44,567 nucleotides of DNA from UBA1205 sp045598105 (lineage in GTDB: Bacteria > Bacteroidota > Bacteroidia > Bacteroidales > WCHB1-69): positions 1-44,567 of the forward strand of contig JAZLLK010000047.1 of assembly GCA_045598105.1 (NCBI GenBank), read 5' to 3'. Shown here piece after piece: positions 33,749 through 42,124 of this stretch; the first letter of the stretch is position 1; each line of letters opens with the position of its first letter. The notes under the pieces are model-generated. The model made no database searches, had not been told where the DNA came from, and saw only the letters and a list, made by a program, of their open reading frames with translations. Made by a program: the position numbers and the translations under genes.

Positions 33749-34172
33749 ACTGATATAAGCCGTCTTTTTTTTAGCAGTAAATATTGCTGCCATACAGGCA
33801 TTATTAATGTGTCAATCAAAATTTTTTTTTTCTGTTTTTTTTCCATGGGTGTGCCCTGATTTCTGCATTTGGATATTATTTAGTTTTTGTAATTAGCAAA
33901 AACAAATAGTCTGTAATAAGAAATACTTAATGTTTGATTTATACTGTTATATGTATTACTTTTATTCTATTCGTTTTTAGTGAATTAAGTATGGGTTATT
34001 TGTTGTCAAAAATAAAAAGTTATGGTGTGTGAAGGAATGTTGTATGAATAAGTATACTTTGTTGATAAAAAATAAATAAACAAAATGATTGAATACTTAA
34101 AAATTGTATTTTTGTAATTTGTAAATAGATATAAAATGAACGTCTTCGGTTATATAAAATAGGAGTAATATA
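33749..34172. other. AT-rich junction between mnmE and the defence operon
   Basis: 424 bp of very AT-rich DNA with no gene. It holds a candidate promoter for the operon (TATTTTTG at 34107-34114), a nine-codon mini-ORF including its stop (34136-34162, MNVFGYIK) and an AGGAG (34161-34165) placed seven bases before the helicase ATG. The mini-ORF stop overlaps the AGGAG. The resident codon pattern ends at mnmE and the foreign pattern begins at 34173, so the left island border lies here. No direct repeat or integrase is visible. Confidence 0.45.
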
Positions 34173-37100
34173 ATGAGCACCAAGTTTTTCAACAACACGG
34201 ATAATACCCTTTTCGACAAGTTTTGCGGTATTGCGCACAATATGGCCAATTTTGACACTTTCCGCGCTGTCGTCGGATACTTCCGTTCCTCTGGATATTT
34301 CAAATTGAGAAAAGAGTTTGAAACTGTTTCCAAAATTCAAATATTGGTTGGCATCAATATAGATCCTCTTTTCAAAAAGCAGAACAAATACATTGTCAAT
34401 CGTACATTTGACGCAAAAGAGGTTAAGCAGATTTATACAGAAGACTTCATCCAGGAAGTAAAAGATTGTGCCTACGACGCTCTTACCGAACAAGGTATTC
34501 TGCAACTTTGCGAGGATATCATTAATGGCAAAGTAGAGATGCGAATTGACAATTCCAAGAACCTGCATGCAAAGTTTTATCTGATGTTGCCTGACGAATA
34601 CAATGAGAATAAGGACGGCTGGGTCATCATGGGGTCTTCCAACATTTCCAATCAGGGACTCGGACTGTCCGATCCACCCCGCTACGAACTGAACGTTGCA
34701 ATGAAGGACTACGATGATGTGAAATACTGCAACGATGAATTCGAAAAACTCTGGGCGGAAGCCGTGCCGCTGACCAAGGAAGATGTCATTGCCGCCAAGC
34801 AGAAGACACACTTTGCCGACCAGTTGCCTACGCCTTATGAAATTTACATGAAGGTGCTCATCAGTACGTTCGGGATGCAGGTGGAAGATGATTTTTCAAT
34901 GGAACTTCCCGAAGGGATAGCAAACTTGCGTTACCAAAGCGATGCTGCCATTCAAGGGTATCAGATGTTGTTGCAGCACAACGGTTTCTTCCTGGCCGAT
35001 GTTGTCGGTTTAGGCAAGACCATCATTGCGACTATGATAGCCAAGCGTTTCCTTGCATCCAACGGACGATATACCCGCATGCTGGTGGTAGCCCCTCCGG
35101 CTGTCATCAAAGGTTGGGAAGCGGAATTCAGACGTTTCGGCATCAAGAATACCAACGCACAATTCATCAGCAGCGGCAGCCTTTTCAAAGTAATCAATGA
35201 AGAAGACGGCTATTGGGGCCGAAAGGAATTTGACTTGATTATCGTTGATGAAGCGCATAATTTCCGCCATGACCATACCGGTGCATTCGGACACTTGCAG
35301 AAAATATGCAAGGCACAGCGGATCAACCGTGGCAGAATCGGCGGACGCAAGAAAGTGATGCTGCTTTCCGCGACTCCGCTCAACAACCGTCCCAAGGACT
35401 TCTTGGCTCAAATCCAGCTTTTCCAGGATACTCACAACTGCACCATTGAAGGTATACGCGATTTGGCCGAGCTGTTTGCTCCATGGACCAGAGATTACAA
35501 TGACTGTCTGAAAAAACGCAAAAAAAATGAAATGACCAATACCGAACTGACAGCCAGAGTAGATGCCATCTATGCCGACATCCGGCAGAAGGTACTCAAC
35601 AAAATCATGGTTCGGCGTACCCGTACCAATATCCTGCACGTGGAAAGTTACCGGGAAGATTTGGTAAGTCAAGGCATTACATTTCCGACCATGCTTGATC
35701 CCATATCGGAAGAATATGAGATGGATACCAAACTGAAAAGACTGTTTTACGACACACTGGATTTGCTGACCGATATTAAAAGCGAAGACAATCCCAAAGG
35801 CAAAGGTTTGCATTATGCACGTTACAGAGGTCCTGAATTTTTCACCGGTGATGCAGCCCAGAAACGCGGAGCCCAAGCCCAGCACGCTGCTCAACTTTTG
35901 ATGGGCATTTTTCTGGTCCACATGGTCAAACGCCTGGAAAGCAGTTTCTACGCATTCAAGAATTCCCTGCACACCTTGCTGAACGTCACCGAAGGAATGA
36001 TAGAGATGTTTGACAAAGGTAAAATCGTTATCGTATCCAATGTGCAGATTAATGAATTGCAAGAACGCTTCGACAATGATATCGAAAAAATCATTGAATA
36101 TATATGTGAACATCGGGATTTGAAGGAAGAGGAATTTACCTATGCTCCTTCCGATTTCAAGCCGTGCTTTATTGAAATGTTGAAGGAAGATGTTGGAAAA
36201 CTGAAAAAACTATGTTCCGAATGGGATGAAGTGCAGACCGACCCGAAAATCGACCGTTTCATCCGACTGTTGAAGGATGAAATATTTGACAGAAGGAATC
36301 TGGAGAAAAAAGTGATTGTTTTTTCAGAAAGCGTGGATACTGCAAAATATCTGAAAAAGCAGTTGGAAGCTCATCTGGGACGCAAGGATATTCTCTGTGT
36401 CGATGCAGACAACAGGAATCAGTTGTGGAATACCATCAGAACGAATTTCGATGCCAATCTTGCCGAAGAACAGAAGTGCAGCGAATACAATATATTGATT
36501 ACGTCGGACGTGTTGGCAGAGGGTGTGAACCTTCACCGCAGCAACATCGTGGTGAATTACGATTCACCATGGAACGCTTCGCGGCTGATGCAGCGTAACG
36601 GCCGTGTAAACCGTATCGGTTCAAAAGCGGAATTCGTATACAACTATATGTTCTATCCTTCCAAGCAGGGTGATGATGAAATAAAGTTGTACAAAAACGC
36701 CTTGATCAAACTGCAGGGATTCCAATCCGCTTTGGGTGAAGATTCAAGAATTTATTCTCACGAGGAAATCGTAAAGGAATTTCAGCTGTTCAACAAGGAC
36801 GTCACGGATGAGACGGACCGCCTGCTTGAATTCATGCAGGAGGCCCGTCAGCTTTATCGGAACAACCGGGTGCTTTACGACAGAATAAAATCGTTGCCTG
36901 CGAAAAGCCGTACCATTCGTGCAAAGGACAACGTTCATTCCGACGGCAGACCATCCGATGCGACCATTGCCTTCCTCACCCGTCCACGGAAAATGGAATA
37001 TTATCTTGTCCAAGGTGAAGCAGCCAGGCCCATCGCTTTTCTGGATGCAGCGGATATGTTGCGTTCTGAGCCTGATGAGAAATCCTTACGTCTGGAAGAT

Positions 37101-37532
37101 TGCATCGAATTGCATTACGGTCAGGTCCGTGCAGCCATGGATGCTTTCGAAAAAAGTGTGGAAAAAGTGGAGAATACCAATGTCGTCCATACCCGGAGAC
37201 CTGCGGATCCGACCAATTCCGAAGCACTGAAAATACTGAAGGAAAACAGAATCCATGCCATACAGGAAGGAAACGATGAACTGTCCGGTCAGTGTAACGT
37301 GCTGCAAGAATTCGTCATTCAGGGAACATACAACCAGATAGAGGACGAACTCAGACGTGCAAACCGCAAGAATAAGGGACTTCCTATATCCGAAAAACGT
37401 GCGATTATGGCTGAACTTATCGCCCGGCTGTATGACGATTATTATCTTGACATTGAAGAAAACGACCCCGCTGCCGAAGAAGCCGAGGCAATAGGCAATA
37501 TCGGACTTGTAATTTCTGAAACCATCATCTGA
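34173..37532 (+). CDS. PLD-like nuclease domain fused to SNF2/DEAD-type helicase
   Basis: A 1119-residue protein. Residues 1-200 form a phospholipase D-like domain with a single HxK (LHAKFYLM, His132/Lys134) followed by WVIMGSSNISNQGL. The helicase begins near 255: Walker A ADVVGLGKTIIA (275-286), DEAH box IIVDEAHNF (about 357-364), LLSATPLNN (motif III, 397-405), and in lobe 2 VIVFSESVDTAKYL and LMQRNGRVNRIGS (motif VI). The C-terminal 250 residues are uncharacterised. Likely an ATP-driven DNA translocase carrying its own nuclease, as in restriction-type defence complexes (compare the SNF2 protein DrmD and PLD protein DrmC of DISARM, here fused). First gene of the four-gene operon. Ile codons are mostly ATT/ATC, unlike the resident genes. 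Confidence 0.88.
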   Translation: MSTKFFNNTDNTLFDKFCGIAHNMANFDTFRAVVGYFRSSGYFKLRKEFETVSKIQILVGINIDPLFKKQNKYIVNRTFDAKEVKQIYTEDFIQEVKDCAYDALTEQGILQLCEDIINGKVEMRIDNSKNLHAKFYLMLPDEYNENKDGWVIMGSSNISNQGLGLSDPPRYELNVAMKDYDDVKYCNDEFEKLWAEAVPLTKEDVIAAKQKTHFADQLPTPYEIYMKVLISTFGMQVEDDFSMELPEGIANLRYQSDAAIQGYQMLLQHNGFFLADVVGLGKTIIATMIAKRFLASNGRYTRMLVVAPPAVIKGWEAEFRRFGIKNTNAQFISSGSLFKVINEEDGYWGRKEFDLIIVDEAHNFRHDHTGAFGHLQKICKAQRINRGRIGGRKKVMLLSATPLNNRPKDFLAQIQLFQDTHNCTIEGIRDLAELFAPWTRDYNDCLKKRKKNEMTNTELTARVDAIYADIRQKVLNKIMVRRTRTNILHVESYREDLVSQGITFPTMLDPISEEYEMDTKLKRLFYDTLDLLTDIKSEDNPKGKGLHYARYRGPEFFTGDAAQKRGAQAQHAAQLLMGIFLVHMVKRLESSFYAFKNSLHTLLNVTEGMIEMFDKGKIVIVSNVQINELQERFDNDIEKIIEYICEHRDLKEEEFTYAPSDFKPCFIEMLKEDVGKLKKLCSEWDEVQTDPKIDRFIRLLKDEIFDRRNLEKKVIVFSESVDTAKYLKKQLEAHLGRKDILCVDADNRNQLWNTIRTNFDANLAEEQKCSEYNILITSDVLAEGVNLHRSNIVVNYDSPWNASRLMQRNGRVNRIGSKAEFVYNYMFYPSKQGDDEIKLYKNALIKLQGFQSALGEDSRIYSHEEIVKEFQLFNKDVTDETDRLLEFMQEARQLYRNNRVLYDRIKSLPAKSRTIRAKDNVHSDGRPSDATIAFLTRPRKMEYYLVQGEAARPIAFLDAADMLRSEPDEKSLRLEDCIELHYGQVRAAMDAFEKSVEKVENTNVVHTRRPADPTNSEALKILKENRIHAIQEGNDELSGQCNVLQEFVIQGTYNQIEDELRRANRKNKGLPISEKRAIMAELIARLYDDYYLDIEENDPAAEEAEAIGNIGLVISETII

Positions 37533-37545
37533 AAAACATATCGCC

Positions 37546-40500
37546 ATGTCATATACGAAAGAACAACTTAGGGATATTTTCCGCAAACCCTTCAATGCCG
37601 AAGTTTGGAAAAACATTTTATTGGATTTTTTCCATGCCAATGAAATTCGTACCACACCGCAGGATCTCGAATTGGAGAATACCAGCGACAAGGGGTTCTA
37701 TTTAGGGAAAAACACCACTTCCGAAGGGCTGGAACTCGGTTTCTTCCTTTTTGAGATAAATTCCGGCGACGTGCTTCGCAAACGTGTCGGGCTGAGAAAT
37801 CTGGTCAAGCCATTTCTCAAATATGATGTAGATGCCGCGATTGCCGTGTTTAACGACAACAAACATTGGCGTTTGTCTTTCATTACCGATTTTGGCAAAA
37901 CTAAAACCGCTCCCAAACGATTCACCTACGTCTTTGGTGATTCTGCACAATACTACAACACCCCCGTGAAACGGCTCTTCGACTTGCAAAGTAAAGATAT
38001 TTCCGTCAAAAATCTTTATGACACATTCTCCGTAGAGGCTCTTACCAAAGAGTTTTATAATGAACTCGCTAACTGGTATGCGTGGGCTACCAAGGTGATA
38101 CAGTTTCCTAATGCGCTGGAAGACGCTTCGGATGACCAAAAATACAATGCCGAAAGTGGCATACGTCTGGTTACAAGACTTATTTTCATTTGGTTCCTCA
38201 AAGAGAAGAAACTGGTTCCGGAAGAATTCTTTGACCCACGTAAAGTGAGCCAACTGCTAAAGGATTTCGACCCATCCAAAAAAGCCGGATTGTTTGACCA
38301 ATATGTATTGGATAGCAAATACTATCAGGCCATCTTGCAGAACCTGTTTTTTGCCATGTTGAATTGTCCGATAATGGAAGATGGCAACTCCTTGCGCGGA
38401 TTCAGGAAATATGATGAAGACGGCAAGGCTACCGCTACCGGACGCGGAGATTCCCGACTGATGCGTTACAAAGATTATTTTGCGGACCCTGATGCCTTTC
38501 TCCAGCTTGCTCAAAAAGTGCCTTTCCTGAATGGTGGTCTGTTTGACTGCTTGGACGACCCGGACAACAAGTTTTACTTGGATGGCTTCTCCGACAACAA
38601 GGAAATCCGTAAAACGCTTTGCGTGCCAGACTTCCTCTTCTTTGGAGAGAATAACGACATAGACCTTTCCGAATGGTTTGACGACAGGCAGAAAAAGCAT
38701 ATCAACGTTCGAGGCATTATTGATATCCTTAAAAGTTACCAATTCACCATTGAAGAGAATACGCCTTACGAACAGGAAGTGGCCCTTGACCCGGAATTAT
38801 TGGGTAAGGTATTTGAAAATCTTTTAGCTTCGTATAATCCGGAAACTAAAACCACTGCGCGTAAATCCACCGGTTCCTATTATACTCCGCGCGAAATCGT
38901 GCAATATATGGTGAACGAAAGTCTGGTCGCTTACCTGAAAGAACAAGTGGACGAATCGTTGGAGCAGCAGTATCGGCAACTTTTGGATTACAATGACACG
39001 GAAGGACAGATTTCTTTAAATCTTGAACAGAAGAAAAGCATTATGAGTGCCTTGTATCATTGCAAGGTGTTGGATCCGGCCTGCGGTTCGGGAGCTTTCC
39101 CTATGGGCATTTTGCAGCAGATGGTGCACGTGTTGTCCAAGTTGGATGCCGACAATACGATTTGGAAAAATGTGATAGAAACCAAACTCGGGCAAGAATT
39201 GGCAAGCACTATCGGGCACACGGATGAGGAACGCAGAGAACTGCAGAATGACATTAACCGCAATTTCGACCTCAGCCAGAATGCGCCCGACTATGCCCGC
39301 AAACTGTATTTGATTGAGAACTGCATTTATGGTATCGACATACAGACCATTGCCATTCAAATCAGCAAATTGCGCTGTTTCATTTCTTTGGTTGTTGACC
39401 AGAAGGTGAACGACAGTCCCGAAGACAACTACGGCATCCGTCCGCTTCCCAACTTGGAGGCCCGTTTCGTGGCAGCCAATTCGTTGATAGGTCTGCGCAA
39501 TGACTTATCATTGGCCAATACCGAAGCCGTGCAAAAGGTAAGAGAGGAACTGGCCGATGCGAATCACCGCATTTTCAATGCCAAGACATTGAAAACCAAA
39601 CGTAAATGGAGAAGTAAAGTGAAGGATTTACGGGATACTTTGGTGGAAGAATTAAAACAGACCGGTTTTGTAACAGACGATGATGCTTCCCTCATTGCCT
39701 CCTGGGACCCGTTCAATCAGAATTGTTCTTCCCGCTTCTTCGATCCCGAATGGATGTTCGGCTTCAAAAAGTTCGATATTGTGATTGGGAACCCGCCGTA
39801 TATTAATGCAAATGAATTAAAGAAACAGTTTGGAGTAGAAAAGTATAATAAGTTTAAACGGAATTTTGTAACTGCAAAAGGTACCGTTGATTTTTATGTG
39901 TATTTCTTTGAAAAGGGTATCTCATTGTTGAGAAATAACGGCTGTCTCGCTTTTATTACACCAAACAAGTTTCTATGTGCTAATTATGCTGTAGCATTGA
40001 GAAACTACTTTATAGAAAATACAATGTTTATAAGTTTTTGGGATGTGTCCGATACGCAATGTTTTAGTGCGTCGGTATATCCTATTGTTTCTATTTTACG
40101 AAAATGTTCTAAGCATGAAAAATACATATTTCAAATTAAAACCAGAAATAAAACTTGCATATCCTATGATTCGGAATCACTTACCAATTTGCCTGAAAAT
40201 ATTTGGGGGTTTATTCTTTCCGACAAGATAAACATTGTTGATAAAATCATTTGCAATAGCATCAAAATCACAGATGTCTGCTCTATAAATGCCACATCAA
40301 CGGCTAATGAAGCAGATAAATTTCATAGTTTCATCAAAGATTCTGGCGATGGTTATAAGATGATTAATACCGGCACCATTGATCCGTATATTTCATTATG
40401 GGGAAGTAAGCCTTTAGTTGATAAAGGTTGTAAATTTCTTAAACCATATATCATTAACGATGTAACGGTTTTGGGCGAGTATAGATTCTGCATGTACAAA

Positions 40501-40920
40501 TCTCCTAAAATTATTCTTGCAAAGATGGCAAATAGAATTGAAGGATTTTACGATAAAGATGGAGAATATGCTTCAATTAATACTAATTGTCTTCATTCTA
40601 TAAAAGTAAATCCAGCTATTTTGTTAGCATGGATTCATTCTAAAGTGTTTAATTTCATATACGAAGTGTTTTTTGATGGTTTAAGAATGGCAGGTGGATA
40701 CCTTCCTTATTCAGCGCCATATTTATCGTGTATGTATTATCCTATCTTTGAAGAACGTTACGAATCAGAACTTATCTCTCTTGTTGACTGCATCCTCTCC
40801 GCCAAGAAGGCGAATCCGCAAGCAGACACGAGCGAGTGGGAGAAGGAGATAGACAAGTTGGTTTATGAATTGTATGGGCTTACGGAGGAGGAAATTAGGA
40901 TTGTGGAAGGAAAGGAGTAA
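37546..40920 (+). CDS. Eco57I-type N6-adenine DNA methyltransferase with specificity domain
   Basis: A 1124-residue protein. A 440-residue N-terminal region (no certain nuclease motif seen) is followed by the methylase core: GSYYTPREIVQYMV, motif I VLDPACGSGAFPMGIL (about 506-521), ENCIYGIDIQTIAIQISKLR and motif IV IVIGNPPYI (about 746). The remainder is a target-recognition region similar to TaqI/Eco57I C-terminal domains. It would mark host DNA and set the sequence specificity for the helicase in front of it (gap 13 bp). The part encoded by about 39,800-40,780 is much more AT-rich (sample lines near 27-28% GC) than the flanks (near 55%), so the recognition domain looks exchanged. Large single-polypeptide methylases such as DrmMI and type IIG/ISP enzymes are the nearest known types. 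Confidence 0.88.
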   Translation: MSYTKEQLRDIFRKPFNAEVWKNILLDFFHANEIRTTPQDLELENTSDKGFYLGKNTTSEGLELGFFLFEINSGDVLRKRVGLRNLVKPFLKYDVDAAIAVFNDNKHWRLSFITDFGKTKTAPKRFTYVFGDSAQYYNTPVKRLFDLQSKDISVKNLYDTFSVEALTKEFYNELANWYAWATKVIQFPNALEDASDDQKYNAESGIRLVTRLIFIWFLKEKKLVPEEFFDPRKVSQLLKDFDPSKKAGLFDQYVLDSKYYQAILQNLFFAMLNCPIMEDGNSLRGFRKYDEDGKATATGRGDSRLMRYKDYFADPDAFLQLAQKVPFLNGGLFDCLDDPDNKFYLDGFSDNKEIRKTLCVPDFLFFGENNDIDLSEWFDDRQKKHINVRGIIDILKSYQFTIEENTPYEQEVALDPELLGKVFENLLASYNPETKTTARKSTGSYYTPREIVQYMVNESLVAYLKEQVDESLEQQYRQLLDYNDTEGQISLNLEQKKSIMSALYHCKVLDPACGSGAFPMGILQQMVHVLSKLDADNTIWKNVIETKLGQELASTIGHTDEERRELQNDINRNFDLSQNAPDYARKLYLIENCIYGIDIQTIAIQISKLRCFISLVVDQKVNDSPEDNYGIRPLPNLEARFVAANSLIGLRNDLSLANTEAVQKVREELADANHRIFNAKTLKTKRKWRSKVKDLRDTLVEELKQTGFVTDDDASLIASWDPFNQNCSSRFFDPEWMFGFKKFDIVIGNPPYINANELKKQFGVEKYNKFKRNFVTAKGTVDFYVYFFEKGISLLRNNGCLAFITPNKFLCANYAVALRNYFIENTMFISFWDVSDTQCFSASVYPIVSILRKCSKHEKYIFQIKTRNKTCISYDSESLTNLPENIWGFILSDKINIVDKIICNSIKITDVCSINATSTANEADKFHSFIKDSGDGYKMINTGTIDPYISLWGSKPLVDKGCKFLKPYIINDVTVLGEYRFCMYKSPKIILAKMANRIEGFYDKDGEYASINTNCLHSIKVNPAILLAWIHSKVFNFIYEVFFDGLRMAGGYLPYSAPYLSCMYYPIFEERYESELISLVDCILSAKKANPQADTSEWEKEIDKLVYELYGLTEEEIRIVEGKE

Positions 40921-40942
40921 ATTAGAATAAAAATATTAAGCA

Positions 40943-42118
40943 ATGAAATTAAATAAGTTAAAAAATATCGTGCAGTCAGCTCATATAAATTTTCTGTTTG
41001 GCTCAGGCCTGTCAAGACCATACTTGAATACATTAGGAAATATTGAGACTTGGTTAACAGAAGTTGAAAGTATTAGTGATGATAAAGTTAGAGACATTGT
41101 AAAAACTTCTTTGTATGTAAAATACTATTTAGAAGTAATGGAACCGTGTTTGGAATCTAAAATTAAAGCAAAAGGTGATGATTACAAAAAAGTATTGGAC
41201 CAATATGAAGAGTTTATTAGCTACTGGAACACTATCATTGCAAAAAGGAACAATGGTTTGATTGACAAACAAATTAATATTTTCTCTACTAATATTGACA
41301 CATTCGTCGAACAAGCTGCGGAAAATACTGGAGTTGAGTTTAACGATGGGTTTAAAGGTCATATAACTCCAATCTTTAGAGAAGACTGTTTTACCAATGT
41401 TGTGACAAAAGTTAGTCCGATTTTTCAAAATACATCATTGATTCCAATTTTCAACTACTTAAAGATGCATGGTTCAATCAACTGGAAATCAAATGAGAAT
41501 CAAGTTCTTTATGATAAAGACCTGTCTAAAATCAAAGAACTTTCGAATATGGCAAACAAATTGGATAAAAGTCAAATAGTCAAGGATTTCAAAGAGGAGG
41601 ATACCATAAAAGAGATTGAAGCAAAAGCAACTAATATAAAAAACGGACCTGGATATAGTCCAAGTGCTGACTTCAATGGTTTCAAAGAGAAGTATTCAGA
41701 TTTGATAATGATAAACCCTCGGAAGGCAAAGTTCAGAGAATCTGTGCTTGAATTGCATTTTTATGAGCTCTTGAGATTGTTTTCAAATGCACTGGAAATG
41801 AACACTACGCTACTTTTAGTTGCTGGATTTTCATTTGCAGATGAGCATATCGCAAAAATCACTCTTCGGGCTGCCAATGCTAATCCGACACTGCTTGTAA
41901 TCGTTTTCGCTTTTGATAATAAAGCAAAAGTGCAAATAGAATCCAATCTCAAGAAAGCAGGTTCGTTGAATAACAACAATGTTCTTGTGCTTGATCCAGA
42001 TACATATAAGGATTCTCAAGAAGATGATGATAAAAATAGATTCAAAGATTTAACGCATTTTGATTTTGAGTCTTTGAATAAATATGTTTTTAAGGAAATT
42101 GAAGCTCTTGCAAAATAA
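40943..42118 (+). CDS. SIR2-like NADase-type effector
   Basis: A 391-residue protein with a divergent SIR2 fold: the NAD-binding loop INFLFGSGLSRPYL (15-28), STNIDTFVEQA (115-125; the TNxD motif) and the catalytic-type His in LKMHGSINW (His176). LLLVAGFSFADEHIAKI gives the late Rossmann segment. The residues for NAD hydrolysis appear present. In SIR2-HerA systems the SIR2 subunit degrades NAD on phage sensing and its oligomer contacts the HerA hexamer. The HerA gene follows after six bases. Strongly AT-rich. Confidence 0.85.
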   Translation: MKLNKLKNIVQSAHINFLFGSGLSRPYLNTLGNIETWLTEVESISDDKVRDIVKTSLYVKYYLEVMEPCLESKIKAKGDDYKKVLDQYEEFISYWNTIIAKRNNGLIDKQINIFSTNIDTFVEQAAENTGVEFNDGFKGHITPIFREDCFTNVVTKVSPIFQNTSLIPIFNYLKMHGSINWKSNENQVLYDKDLSKIKELSNMANKLDKSQIVKDFKEEDTIKEIEAKATNIKNGPGYSPSADFNGFKEKYSDLIMINPRKAKFRESVLELHFYELLRLFSNALEMNTTLLLVAGFSFADEHIAKITLRAANANPTLLVIVFAFDNKAKVQIESNLKKAGSLNNNNVLVLDPDTYKDSQEDDDKNRFKDLTHFDFESLNKYVFKEIEALAK

Positions 42119-42124
42119 TAGGGT

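Noticed and set aside
34020..34811. A 263-residue open frame on the minus strand at the island start
   Set aside because: It lies opposite the PLD domain of the helicase, shows no family motif, and the plus-strand frame has clear conserved residues.
35010..36113. A 367-residue open frame antisense to the helicase
   Set aside because: No recognisable content; it mirrors the codon pattern of the helicase gene on the other strand.
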